From Ardenticatenia bacterium (lineage in GTDB: Bacteria; Chloroflexota; Anaerolineae; 4572-78; NAK82), in assembly GCA_003130875.1 (NCBI GenBank), contig QEXY01000143.1, positions 82,338 through 119,212 of the forward strand: DNA of 36,875 nucleotides. The letters run 5' to 3'. Shown one piece after another: positions 10,003 through 19,055 of the stretch; the first letter of the stretch is position 1; every line of letters starts with the position of its first letter. The notes below the pieces were generated by a model. That model worked only from the letters and a program-made list of their open reading frames with translations. It was not told the DNA's origin and ran no database searches. The position numbers were made by a program, and so were the translations under genes.

Positions 10003-11967
10003 GTGAACGCCTTTATGCAGAGGATGAATCCGTTGTCCGGTGGGATATCCAAGCATTATGACGTGATTGTGATCGGCGGGGGCCATGCCGGCATCGAGGC
10101 GGCATTGGCAGCGGCTCGCATAGGCGCGCAGACCCTCTTGCTCACCACCCACCTGGATGCCATCGGCCGCATGAGCTGCAATCCCAGCATCGGCGGGCCG
10201 GCGAAAGGACACCTGGTGCGCGAGATCGACGCCCTCGGCGGGGAGATGGCGCGAGCCACGGATCGCACGTTCATCCAGATCCGCCTGCTGAACAGCAGCA
10301 AAGGGCCAGCCGTGCGCGCGCTGCGCGCTCAGGCGGACAAGCGGCAATATGCCTGGACTATGCGGCAGACGCTGGAGAATACCCCAGGGTTGGACATCAA
10401 ACAGGCGACTGTCGAGGAAATCCTGGTGCAAGGGGAACGCGTGGTCGGCGTGCGCACCTTGTACGGCCAGACCATCTTGGGTCGCGCGGTGGTGCTCACC
10501 ACCGGCACCTTTCTGAGCGGGCGCCTCATCACCGGCGACTGGGTGCGCGAGGGCGGGCGCGACGGGGAGCCACCTGCCGTGGGGCTGTCGGCATGTCTGA
10601 AGCAGCTGGGCTTCCGGCTGGGCCGCCTCAAGACGGGCACGCCGCCCCGGCTGGACGCCCGTACCATCGATTTCAGCCAGACCGAGCCGCAATACGGCAG
10701 CGATGAGCCAGCCTTCTTCAGCTTTGAGAGCGATGCGAGCCAGCTGCCCGAATTCCTGCGCGTGCCACCCCATCCGGTGTACCCCTATGTGCGCCCGACC
10801 CCCTGGCGGCCGCAGCTGCCGTGTTACCTGGTGCACACCAACCAACACACGCATGAGATCATCCGCGCCAACCTGGATCGCGCGCCCCTCTTCACCGGCG
10901 TGATCCAGGGGGTGGGGCCGCGCTATTGTCCTTCCATCGAGGATAAGATTGTGCGTTTTGCTCATAAGGAAAGCCATCAGCTCTTCCTGGAGCCGGAAGG
11001 CTGGAACACCACCGAAGTCTACCTGCAAGGCGCCAATACTTCCCTGCCGCTGGATGTCCAGGTCGCTATGGTGCGCAGCATCCCCGCATTGCGCTATGTC
11101 GAGTTGATGCGCATCGGTTATGCGGTCGAGTATGACTATGTGCCCCCCGACCAGATTCAGCGCTCCCTGGAGACCAAGCAGATTGAAGGGCTTTTCCACG
11201 CTGGTCAGATCAACGGCACGACTGGCTATGAGGAAGCGGCCGCGCAGGGGCTGATCGCCGGCATCAACGCCGCGCTCAAGGTGCAGAACCGCCCGCCGGT
11301 GGTTTTGGGTCGTGATCAGGCATACATCGGGGTGATGATCGACGACCTGGTGACGCAGGAGCACCACGAGCCCTACCGCCATATGACCTCGCGGGCGGAG
11401 TACCGATTGCTCTTGCGCCAGGACAATGCCGAGTTGCGCCTCACCCCCATCGGTTACCAGGTGGGATTGGTGGCTTATGAGCGTTACCGACGTGTCGAGG
11501 CACAACGCCAGGCGATTCAAGAGGAGCTGGAACGTCTGCGGGAACTCGTCATCGCGCCCAATCACGGCAACGCGGAGCTATTGCGGGCGTATGGCCTCCA
11601 GCCTCTCCAGGAGGGGGTCAATGCTCTGCAGTTCCTGTGCCGTCCTGAGGTTACTTACCAAGTGATCAGCGCGCTTGTGCCGGCATCGCAGCCATTGGCG
11701 CCAGAGGTGGTCGAGCAGGTGGAGATCGAGGCAAAGTACGCCGGCTACATCGCCAAGCAGCAGCGCCTGGTGGAGCGCATGCGGCGCCTGGAAGAGCGGC
11801 CGATCCCGCCTGACTTCGACTATCGCGCCGTGGTTGGCCTGCGCGCTGAGGCACTTCAGAAGCTGTTGCATTTTCGTCCGGCGACGATCGGTCAGGCGAC
11901 ACGCATTCAGGGAGTCAATCCCGCTGACATTGCCCTGCTGCTGATCCACCTCGAGCGCCGATCTTAA
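10003..11967 (+). CDS. mnmG: tRNA uridine-5-carboxymethylaminomethyl modification enzyme MnmG (GidA)
   Basis: A roughly 654-aa FAD protein that works with MnmE to install the (carboxymethyl)aminomethyl group on wobble U34 of certain tRNAs. The N-terminal FAD loop VIVIGGGHAGIEAA is followed by the family signature MSCNPSIGGPAKGHLVRE, SSKGPAVRALRAQ and later LKTGTPPRLD. In the C-terminal half, GQINGTTGYEEAAAQG and MTSRAEYRLLLRQDNA are diagnostic, and the last 80 residues form the helical MnmE-binding and tRNA-binding end. The start is GTG 10003 or TTG 10000 after GGGGTG; ATGs at 10015 and 10024 are also in frame. Its partner mnmE lies far away at 29856-31247. No rsmG (gidB) follows, unlike in many genomes. 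Confidence 0.96.
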   Translation: MNAFMQRMNPLSGGISKHYDVIVIGGGHAGIEAALAAARIGAQTLLLTTHLDAIGRMSCNPSIGGPAKGHLVREIDALGGEMARATDRTFIQIRLLNSSKGPAVRALRAQADKRQYAWTMRQTLENTPGLDIKQATVEEILVQGERVVGVRTLYGQTILGRAVVLTTGTFLSGRLITGDWVREGGRDGEPPAVGLSACLKQLGFRLGRLKTGTPPRLDARTIDFSQTEPQYGSDEPAFFSFESDASQLPEFLRVPPHPVYPYVRPTPWRPQLPCYLVHTNQHTHEIIRANLDRAPLFTGVIQGVGPRYCPSIEDKIVRFAHKESHQLFLEPEGWNTTEVYLQGANTSLPLDVQVAMVRSIPALRYVELMRIGYAVEYDYVPPDQIQRSLETKQIEGLFHAGQINGTTGYEEAAAQGLIAGINAALKVQNRPPVVLGRDQAYIGVMIDDLVTQEHHEPYRHMTSRAEYRLLLRQDNAELRLTPIGYQVGLVAYERYRRVEAQRQAIQEELERLRELVIAPNHGNAELLRAYGLQPLQEGVNALQFLCRPEVTYQVISALVPASQPLAPEVVEQVEIEAKYAGYIAKQQRLVERMRRLEERPIPPDFDYRAVVGLRAEALQKLLHFRPATIGQATRIQGVNPADIALLLIHLERRS

Positions 11968-12063
11968 CCGACGTTGCGGCGAGCTTATGTGGCAAGTGCT
12001 GAGTTCACCAGTCTGGATAAACTCCGCTTCCGCTCAGCCGGCTCATATAGCCTTCATGTCCTA

Positions 12064-12092
12064 TTGATATCGCACTTTTACCATTCTATACT
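12064..12092 (+). promoter_or_regulatory. Probable promoter for the response-regulator gene
   Basis: TTGATA (12064-12069), 17 bp, TATACT (12087-12092), both five of six to consensus. It lies in the 278-bp gap after mnmG and implies a leader of about 145 nt before the next start. Confidence 0.55.
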
Positions 12093-12245
12093 GATAATGC
12101 ACTGGCAAAACGTTGCCAATCAGACGGGGTAGGTGCAGTGTATTTCAAACTTTGGAGGCGATTCCAGACGGTAGCGCAGAGTGACGCGCATGGCTCGGTT
12201 TGAATCCCCACATCTCCCAGATGAAATGCACTCGGGCAGGTGAGG

Positions 12246-13064
12246 ATGCTGCATCAAAGACCTTCCGACCGATGGCTGATAGATGCTTGGGATTTGCGCT
12301 ATGGCTTTCCGTCTTCGCAGCGCATCCTGGTGGTTGAGCATGATGGGTATTTGGCACGTGCGATCGCCTATCAGCTTGAGCACGTCGGCTATGAGGTGCT
12401 TGTCTGTGGCTATGCATGCGAGGCCCAAGAGATGATCGAGCAGGTCGGCCTGCCGCACGGCGCCGTCGTTGATCTCTCCTCGTCCGACCAGGCCGGCGAT
12501 GGGCTATGCCAGTGGGTGAATGCGTTCAGCGACATCCCGACCATCGCGCTGATGCCGTCAGACGTATCCGAAGCTCGCTTGCAATCCATCCGCGCCTACA
12601 CCGACGCGTGGCTGTGCAAACCGTTTGAACCCTGCCACCTAACACGCCGCGTGCAGTGGCTGATGCATGAACTGGGGGATTCCAAACTCCCGTCCGCCCC
12701 GTTGGTCCAGGTGGACGAGGCGTTCGCGGTGGACTTTGTGCACCAATGGATCCTCCTGTGTGGTCGCAAGATCCCCCTCAGCCCACCTGAGACGAAGCTC
12801 ATGCATATCCTGATGCGCCGTTCCGGTTGCGTTGTCTCTACCGCCTTCCTTGCGGGTCGACTGGACCGGAGCAGAAACTGCAACGGAGCAGCAGAAGAAG
12901 CGGTGCACGCTGTTCTCCAGTCCTTGCAACAGAAGCTCGAGGCTGTCCAGCCCGGAATGTGCTACATCCACGCTGTGCCGCCCTCAGGCTATAGGTTCAG
13001 CCAGTCGGAAAGTGGGGGTTCGCGGCGGAACATGCAAGGCGTCCGACGAGGAGGAACCAACTGA
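12246..13064 (+). CDS. Degenerate OmpR/PhoB-type response regulator
   Basis: About 272 aa with a receiver domain (about 26-140) and a C-terminal winged helix (about 160-255). In the receiver, RILVVEHDG supplies the acidic pocket, AVVDLSS holds the likely phospho-accepting Asp76, and WLCKPFEP holds the conserved Lys125. The usual Thr/Ser at the end of beta-4 looks replaced by Met103 (IALMPSD), and one pocket acid is His32. The DNA-binding half has LSPPETKLMHILMRRSG and YIHAVPPSGYRF, but the recognition-helix region (EEAVHAVLQSLQQKLE) departs from the common VxVHIxRLRxKLE form. There is no kinase gene beside it. The start is uncertain: ATG 12246 has AGG five nt upstream; GTG 12240 is in frame. 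The last 30 residues are Gly/Arg/Ser-rich and may be disordered. Confidence 0.75.
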   Translation: MLHQRPSDRWLIDAWDLRYGFPSSQRILVVEHDGYLARAIAYQLEHVGYEVLVCGYACEAQEMIEQVGLPHGAVVDLSSSDQAGDGLCQWVNAFSDIPTIALMPSDVSEARLQSIRAYTDAWLCKPFEPCHLTRRVQWLMHELGDSKLPSAPLVQVDEAFAVDFVHQWILLCGRKIPLSPPETKLMHILMRRSGCVVSTAFLAGRLDRSRNCNGAAEEAVHAVLQSLQQKLEAVQPGMCYIHAVPPSGYRFSQSESGGSRRNMQGVRRGGTN

Positions 13065-13349
13065 TACGGGCTTGGTGGCCTCTATAAAGGCAGCTGCCCG
13101 CAGGGCTAGAGCCCGGGGCCGACACACAAGCTCAGACAGGCTATTGGGTTGTCGCCTCTAAAACCGCCCGTGGCGCCGCGTGGCCGATGTGCGTCGCTCA
13201 GAGACGTGAAAAAACCACTGTGAACGCTGGAGAGGGAATGTAAGCGGACACGGTGCGCATCCTCTCCTTGGGATGAATCCCCCATCGGCTGATGCAGGTT
13301 GGCGCAAAGGTGACCGGGTTCTCCGGCATCCGCCGGGCGGTCCGGAGCG

Positions 13350-15536
13350 CTAGCCCTCGACAGTGGGCTTTGAGGTGCGCATTGCCGCTGGCATGTACAT
13401 CTTATCGATGTACTCCTTCAGCATTCGCGCAGTGCTGAAGGTGGGGGCAACGCTGCGGATCGACTCGCGCATCATTTTCAACCAGCCGCGCGGAAGGCCT
13501 TGATCGTCGCGTTCGTAAAACATGGGGATCACCTGTTCCTCGAGGATGCTGTACAGCGCGCGGCTGTCCTCTGCATCCTGTGCCGCTGGATCGAGCTGGT
13601 CATTGGGTTGTCCGATCGTCCAGCCGTTTCGCCCGTTGTATCCTTCCGCCCACCATCCGTCGCTAATGCTCACGTTCAAGACGCCGTTGAGCGCTGCTTT
13701 CTGACCGCTGGTGCCGCTGGCCTCATTGGGCCGTCGCGGCGTGTTCAGCCAGACATCCGCTCCCTGGATCAGGTAGCGTGCCATGTTGATGTCGTAATCT
13801 TCCAGAAAGACGATGTGCCCAGCCAATCCAGGCTCCTTGGCGTGGCGGTACACCTGGCGGATGATCTCCTTGCCTGGCTCATCGGCCGGGTGTGCTTTGC
13901 CGGCGAAGATGATCTGAACCGGCCGTCCGGGCTGATTGAGGATGCGTTTCAGCCGCTCGATGTCCTGGAAGAGGAGATAGGCGCGTTTGTAAGTGGCGAA
14001 GCGTCTGGCAAAACCGATAGTCAGGGCATCACGATCGCATAAGGAAGCCACGCTTTCCAGTTGCCACGCTTCCGCACCCAGGCGGCGCAAATGTGTGCGC
14101 ATGCGCTGGCGCACGAACTCGATCAGGGCGCGCCGCAGCTGCTGTCGCACCGCCCACAACGCGGTATCGGGGATGGAATCCACCGCCTCCCACACCGCCG
14201 GGTCGTCCACGCGCTCCAGCCAATCGGCGGGCAAATACTCATCGTACAACGCCTTCATCTCCGGCGCCAGCCAGCTAGCGGTGTGGACGCCGTTGGTGAT
14301 CGCTTGGATGGGCACCTGCTCGATCGGCTGGTCGGGCCACAGAAAATGCCACATGCGGCGCGTCACCTCGCCGTGGAGACGGCTGACAGCGTTGTAACGG
14401 CCAGCCATACGCAGCCCCAGCACCGTCATGCTGAAAATAGGCCCCCACGGTTGGTCCTGACGCCCCAGATTCAGGAACGCATCCCGACTCAACCCCAGCT
14501 CTTTCCAGTAACCGTTGAAGAAGTGCTCGATCATCTCAAACGGGAAGACATCATGGCCGGCCGGCACTGGAGTGTGGGTGGTGAACACCGAGGTGGCACG
14601 CACCTCCTCAAGCGCCTCCTCAAACCGCCTGCCGGCCTGCACCAGGCTGCGCGCGTACTCCAACAGGGCAAAGGCCGGATGCCCTTCGTTCACGTGCCAT
14701 ACTGCCGGCCGTATGCCCAAGGTCTGAAGCACTCGAGCGCCGCCAATGCCCAACATCATCTCCTGTGACAGGCGCATTTCGCGATCGCCGCCGTACAGCC
14801 GCGCCGAAAGATGCCGGTCCGGCGGGGCGTTGGGATGGATGTCGGTGTCCATCAGATAGAGCGCCACCCGGCCGACTTGAATGTGCCACACCTTGGCGTA
14901 GATGGTGCGGTCTGCCAGCTGCACCTCGACCACGACCTCACAGCCGTTGCGGTCGAAGGCAGGCAGGGCGGGCACTTCGGCAAAGTTCAGCTTCTCGTAG
15001 ATCGCCTGCTGCGTGCCGTCGGCGTCGATCTGCTGGCGAAAATAACCCTGCGGATACAGGAACCCGACCCCCACAAAGGGCAACCCCAGGTCGCTGGCTT
15101 GCTTGCAATGATCGCCAGACAGGATGCCCAACCCGCCGGAGTAGATTGGCAGCGCCTCGTGCAATCCAAATTCGGCCGAGAAGTAGGCCACTGGTCCGCC
15201 GCCGAAGGTGGGATAATGGCGGCTGAACCAGGTGTCCTGAGCGGTCATATACGCGTCAAAGTCGGCCAACACGCCGTGATAACGACGCAGGAATTCAGGC
15301 TGCCGGGCGACCCGCTCCAGCGTCACCTGGCGGATCTCGCGCAACAGCCGCACCGGATTGTGATAGACCTCTTCCCACAACGGCTCGTCCATAGCGCGGA
15401 ACAGCTCCTGCGCAGTCGGATGCCACGACCACCACAGGTTATACGCCAGCTCAGCCAGACGGGCCAGCCGCGACGGGATAGGGGTAAAACCGGAAGCGAT
15501 CTGCAAGATATCCAATCCGTACACTCCTTGATCCAA
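13350..15536 (-). CDS. glgP: Alpha-glucan (glycogen/maltodextrin) phosphorylase, GT35
   Basis: A 728-aa cytoplasmic, pyridoxal-phosphate-dependent enzyme that releases glucose-1-phosphate from alpha-1,4-glucans. The N-terminal LAELAYNLWWSWHP segment is the DUF3417-type cap of the shorter alpha-glucan phosphorylase subgroup (about 700-850 aa). Other landmarks are PVAYFSAEFGLHEALPIYSGG, HVNEGHPAF, TTHTPVPAGHD, ITNGVHTASW, ATYKRAYLL and the PLP-lysine motif EASGTSGQKAALNG, with the lysine at about residue 613. The start is TTG 15536 with GAAGGG five nt upstream; a GTG twelve nt later has no room for a ribosome site. It is the last gene of the minus-strand run and lies 77 nt after the isopentenyl phosphate kinase. 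Confidence 0.94.
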   Translation of the reverse strand: MDQGVYGLDILQIASGFTPIPSRLARLAELAYNLWWSWHPTAQELFRAMDEPLWEEVYHNPVRLLREIRQVTLERVARQPEFLRRYHGVLADFDAYMTAQDTWFSRHYPTFGGGPVAYFSAEFGLHEALPIYSGGLGILSGDHCKQASDLGLPFVGVGFLYPQGYFRQQIDADGTQQAIYEKLNFAEVPALPAFDRNGCEVVVEVQLADRTIYAKVWHIQVGRVALYLMDTDIHPNAPPDRHLSARLYGGDREMRLSQEMMLGIGGARVLQTLGIRPAVWHVNEGHPAFALLEYARSLVQAGRRFEEALEEVRATSVFTTHTPVPAGHDVFPFEMIEHFFNGYWKELGLSRDAFLNLGRQDQPWGPIFSMTVLGLRMAGRYNAVSRLHGEVTRRMWHFLWPDQPIEQVPIQAITNGVHTASWLAPEMKALYDEYLPADWLERVDDPAVWEAVDSIPDTALWAVRQQLRRALIEFVRQRMRTHLRRLGAEAWQLESVASLCDRDALTIGFARRFATYKRAYLLFQDIERLKRILNQPGRPVQIIFAGKAHPADEPGKEIIRQVYRHAKEPGLAGHIVFLEDYDINMARYLIQGADVWLNTPRRPNEASGTSGQKAALNGVLNVSISDGWWAEGYNGRNGWTIGQPNDQLDPAAQDAEDSRALYSILEEQVIPMFYERDDQGLPRGWLKMMRESIRSVAPTFSTARMLKEYIDKMYMPAAMRTSKPTVEG

Positions 15537-15613
15537 TGCTACCCTTCTCCGAATGTAGCAAGTGTTTCAGCCCACAACCGCCGTTGCATTGTAAGGGGTG
15601 AACCCATGGCACG

Positions 15614-16438
15614 TCAAACCGCAGGCGCACACGCGTCGATCCGCGTGCCCTCGGTGAGTGTGCCCAGCAAGGCATTGTGCACCCGGCCGGCGATAGCACC
15701 CGAGACAATGCGCACCTGCAACTCCGGATGTGCCTGCACCAGCTCGACCATGATCTGCACTTTGCTCACCATACCACCGGTCACATCCACGGCGTGCGAT
15801 GCCCCCAGTGCCGTGCGTACCGTTTCCCATTGCGCTGGCGTGATCCAGGCGATGCGGCGCGCCGAGGGATCGCGCATCGGATCGCGCTCATACACACCGT
15901 CTACCATGCCCGCCAGCACAATGCGCACCGGATGCAAAAGCCCTGCCAGGTAGGCAAAGATGTGCTCGGTGGAGATGATGGTGAAACCCCGTTGCGCATC
16001 CAGCGCCACATCGCCGTAGATCACCGGGGTCAGGCCGGCGTCCAGGGCGCGTTCGATCGGTTGCACAGCCATCATACATAGCTTCCCTTCCTGACACAAG
16101 GCGGAAGCAGAGGGTTGAAAGCTCACTGCAGCCACCCCTTCGTCAAGCAGCCAGCCGACGACCAGGCGGTTGAGCTGCGCCGCGGCGTGAGCGGTCTCAG
16201 CAAAGCCACGCCAGCTTTTCGCATCTCGCCAGCCCTCGTGCGTACGGTAGCGGTGAGCTACCACATGCCCAAACGAGCCCGACCCATGTCCAATCACCAG
16301 GCGCATTGTGGGACAGGCTTGCATGGCCTGGACGACCTCGCGGGCGATGCGGCGCACCACGTCCTCCCGTGCGGTGAAAGGGGTCTCTTTGTCGGTGATC
16401 ACCGAACCACCCAGCTTGAGAAACACCAGCTCTGTCAT
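15614..16438 (-). CDS. Isopentenyl phosphate kinase
   Basis: A 274-aa member of the amino-acid-kinase fold. It phosphorylates isopentenyl phosphate to isopentenyl diphosphate, the last step of the alternative mevalonate pathway known in archaea and some Chloroflexota. The N-terminal FLKLGGSVITDK holds Lys8, and IGHGSGSFGH holds the His (about 58) that separates this family from glutamate 5-kinase and UMP kinase. YGDVALD near 190, AGMVDGVYERDP near 200 and DVTGGMVSKV near 235 also fit. I chose ATG 16438, with GAGAGGA upstream, over a leader extension to 16471. It lies 4 nt after the methyltransferase stop, so the two are translationally coupled. Mevalonate-pathway partners are not in the window. 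Confidence 0.9.
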   Translation of the reverse strand: MTELVFLKLGGSVITDKETPFTAREDVVRRIAREVVQAMQACPTMRLVIGHGSGSFGHVVAHRYRTHEGWRDAKSWRGFAETAHAAAQLNRLVVGWLLDEGVAAVSFQPSASALCQEGKLCMMAVQPIERALDAGLTPVIYGDVALDAQRGFTIISTEHIFAYLAGLLHPVRIVLAGMVDGVYERDPMRDPSARRIAWITPAQWETVRTALGASHAVDVTGGMVSKVQIMVELVQAHPELQVRIVSGAIAGRVHNALLGTLTEGTRIDACAPAV

Positions 16439-16442
16439 AGTG

Positions 16443-17297
16443 CTATGTCCTCTCAACCGCCCCCAGCACATAGCGGTGATGCGCCCATCCCAATTTCATC
16501 TGCCACGGAAGGGGCAGGTCTTCGAGCCAGACGTAGCGCATCACCCGCGCGTGCAGGTCGGGCTGTTGACCCAAGTAGTAAGCCATCGTGCTCCAGTTCC
16601 AGCGTTCGCCGGTGAAGCGCGCGTGCAAGCGCGGGCTGGTGATACCGAGGCGACGGAGCACCTCCGCGGCTGGCATCACCGTGTCGGGCCACGGAGGGAT
16701 GTCCATCACCCCTTCTTCGATCAGGCGCAGGCCAGCGTCGCGCAAGACGCGCTTGATGCGTCCGATGTCCGTCCACTCTTCCGCCACAGTGTGGAAGAAC
16801 GCGCGTTCCAGCAGATACTTGCGCAGCAAGTAGCCGGGCTGGAGCGGGTTGGGCATGGCGACGAACACCAGCCGCCGGCTGACGCGCACCAGCTCACGCA
16901 GCAATCCGGCCGGGTCGGGCAAGTACCACAGCCCGGCCCACTGCCACGCCAGATCAAACGTGGCATTGGCGAACGGCAGGCAGGTGAAATCCCGATGCAG
17001 CACCAGGTGCACCGGCAGGTCCAGCTGCTGCCAGATGCGCCGGACGCCTTGCAACCGCTCGGCTACCTCGTCCACCAATGTGACCGCGCATCCGCAGCGC
17101 GCCAGCTGCACACTGTTAATGCCGCTGACGCCGGCCATGCCATAGAGGGGCGCCTCCAGCACGGTGTGGATGCCGAAGCGCTCCCTCAGCCGTTCCAGGT
17201 AACGGTTTAACACCAGGCGCTCATAGACCAGGCCAAGGCCCTCGTTGTAATCGGTGAGGTAGCGTCTCCAGACGGGTTCTGTGCTGGTGGCTTTCAT
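16443..17297 (-). CDS. Class I SAM-dependent methyltransferase-like protein
   Basis: A 284-aa protein with a Methyltransf_11-like core. Motif I is unusual: TVLEAPLYGMAGVSGINS replaces the common DxGxGxG, although the following VTLVDEVAERLQ strand with its acidic residue (ribose binding) is kept. Next come LPFANATFDLAWQWAGLWYLPDP and LLRELVRVSRRLVFVAMPN, standard for motifs IV and post-IV. ATG 17297 has CGGAG 7 nt upstream. It sits 13 nt after the GT39 gene and 4 nt before the isopentenyl phosphate kinase, so it is in that operon. The substrate is unknown; a lipid or a polyprenyl-linked sugar is possible by context only. Confidence 0.75.
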   Translation of the reverse strand: MKATSTEPVWRRYLTDYNEGLGLVYERLVLNRYLERLRERFGIHTVLEAPLYGMAGVSGINSVQLARCGCAVTLVDEVAERLQGVRRIWQQLDLPVHLVLHRDFTCLPFANATFDLAWQWAGLWYLPDPAGLLRELVRVSRRLVFVAMPNPLQPGYLLRKYLLERAFFHTVAEEWTDIGRIKRVLRDAGLRLIEEGVMDIPPWPDTVMPAAEVLRRLGITSPRLHARFTGERWNWSTMAYYLGQQPDLHARVMRYVWLEDLPLPWQMKLGWAHHRYVLGAVERT

Positions 17298-17310
17298 CGG
17301 GCAACTCCGT

Positions 17311-19053
17311 TCAGCGTGGTCCCAGAGGTTTGGGGGGATTCTGTGCCGTTCCCTGTGGCACCAGGCGCGTGGCGCCCAACACCGGACGCCCGCTGCGCTC
17401 GTAGAAGGCAGCGACGATATCCTCTTCCAGCGCCAGAGGCTGGTATAGCGCCTTGAACTCACGGCTGCGGTCGAAGATGACCTCGTCCGGTGCGCGCCAC
17501 AGATAGAGCGCCTCCGGCTGACGCACAAAACGCTCCAGCCGGGCGGTGAGCGCGGCGTCCGGCTGCCATTGGTAGCCAAACGCTTCCACCGGCCGCACCA
17601 CGCCGAGGGTCAGGAAGTTCACGGGCGCGGCAATGCCCCAATCCATCGCTACAACCGGCAATGTTCCCCGCCCCGTGGCTGCATATTCCCGCTGAGCTGC
17701 TACCAGCCAATCCGCCATGTCGTAGATGGCATCCGAATGGGCGCTGAGTCCGCCACTGCGCATCAATGCCTGGTGATAGCGCAGGTCATTGGCCGCGTGC
17801 ATCGCCCACGCCGCGGCGAGAAGGATCAACATGCCGATCACTCCAACGGGCAGGCAGCGCCGGCCCGGAATGGGCCTCTCGGATGGTGCGCTCGCATGTT
17901 GCCCGCATCCTCGCGCTACCCGGAGCATGGACGCGACGCTTCCGCCCACCGCCAGGGCTGGCCATGGCATCAGGACGGCAAAATGGGTCACCCACAGCGC
18001 CGAGACGGTAGCACAGCTCGACAACAGAACTCCCAGGATCACGAAAAAGGGCACCAATGCGCCATATCCTGACCGGGGGTCGCGCCGCAAGGCCCAGATG
18101 AGACAGGCCAATCCTGCCGTCAGGGTGAGCGGCGCAAGCCAATTGGCGTACTGATCCCCAAGATACCATAGATGGCTGCCCGTCAGCATCACCAACAATT
18201 GCCCGCTGCGTGCCATCAGGTTGGCCAGATATGCCAGGTTGTTAGTGCCGTAGTAGGAGACGGTCAGGTTCTCCGCGATGCTTTTGATCGTACCGCCCGT
18301 CTGCCCATTGTAGGCGATCAAGGGAGCACAACCAGCCAAGAGACCAAACGCCGCCCACACCCAGGCGGAGCGCTGACGCAGCTTCTGGGCACCACAACAC
18401 GCGACCTCGGGCAAACGCCCGCGCTGCTGGACCAGCATCAAGCCCAATGCCGCGATCCCCAACCCCACTATTATCCAGAGGAAAAGCAGCTTGGCGTAGA
18501 GGCCCAGGCCGAAGAGGAACCCTCCGGTAAAAGCGCAGACCCGCGACCCGCTGCGCCACCAGCGTAGCCAGGCCCACGCCGCGGCTAGCCCCAAAGCAGC
18601 GGTCACCGAAGTGACGAAGACGCCCTGGCGGCTCCAGAAGACAAAGGTAGGGTCGAGCGCCAGCAGCCACGCTGCGATGCTGCCTGCCAGTGGCATAACC
18701 AGCGCCCCTGCCAGGCGATAGGCCAGACAAAGTGTGAGGACGCCCAGGGCGATGGTTGTCAGCCGCACGCTGACCACGCTGGGTCCGCAGAGCACAAAAA
18801 GGGGCAAGGCCAGATAGGTGTGCAGGGCGCCGATGTAGTCCTGAGTCATCAGCGGCAGCTGCCATTCGCCCAGCTGGATGCCATTATCCCGAAAGGTGGT
18901 CACCGGTTGGCCCAACACCAGCTGCATCGCCGGCAGCACGTCGAATGCCTCATCGTAGTGCAGGCCGGGCAGCGCGAGCTGCCAGACGGCTGCGCTCAGG
19001 TAGAACAGCACAGCGAGGACAAATATGGCACGTTCCAGCAAATGATGAGGCAT
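17311..19053 (-). CDS. Integral-membrane glycosyltransferase (GT39/ArnT-like)
   Basis: A 580-aa polytopic membrane protein with roughly ten to twelve hydrophobic segments through about residue 430, then a soluble C-terminal part. Just after the first membrane helix it carries LPGLHYDEAFD, the Asp34-Glu35 pair typical of the first external loop of PMT/ArnT-type GT-C enzymes. These transfer sugars from polyprenyl phosphate to an outer acceptor. I see LDPTFVFWSRQGVF near 140-155, also usual in the family. The ATG at 19053 is 2 nt after the FecR-like gene's stop. The link to an isopentenyl phosphate kinase two genes on is suggestive, since the sugar donor is isoprenoid-based, but unproven. Confidence 0.75.
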   Translation of the reverse strand: MPHHLLERAIFVLAVLFYLSAAVWQLALPGLHYDEAFDVLPAMQLVLGQPVTTFRDNGIQLGEWQLPLMTQDYIGALHTYLALPLFVLCGPSVVSVRLTTIALGVLTLCLAYRLAGALVMPLAGSIAAWLLALDPTFVFWSRQGVFVTSVTAALGLAAAWAWLRWWRSGSRVCAFTGGFLFGLGLYAKLLFLWIIVGLGIAALGLMLVQQRGRLPEVACCGAQKLRQRSAWVWAAFGLLAGCAPLIAYNGQTGGTIKSIAENLTVSYYGTNNLAYLANLMARSGQLLVMLTGSHLWYLGDQYANWLAPLTLTAGLACLIWALRRDPRSGYGALVPFFVILGVLLSSCATVSALWVTHFAVLMPWPALAVGGSVASMLRVARGCGQHASAPSERPIPGRRCLPVGVIGMLILLAAAWAMHAANDLRYHQALMRSGGLSAHSDAIYDMADWLVAAQREYAATGRGTLPVVAMDWGIAAPVNFLTLGVVRPVEAFGYQWQPDAALTARLERFVRQPEALYLWRAPDEVIFDRSREFKALYQPLALEEDIVAAFYERSGRPVLGATRLVPQGTAQNPPKPLGPR

Positions 19054-19055
19054 CC

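Noticed and set aside
9755-10006. Short plus-strand open frame ahead of mnmG
   Set aside because: No family motif, no ribosome site, and it covers the likely mnmG promoter.
12190-12215. tRNA-like GGTTTGAATCCCC
   Set aside because: The flanking bases cannot form a T-stem or acceptor stem.
13065-13349. Possible structured RNA in the gap between the response regulator and glgP
   Set aside because: Several GC-rich stems are possible, but none matches a known riboswitch or terminator.
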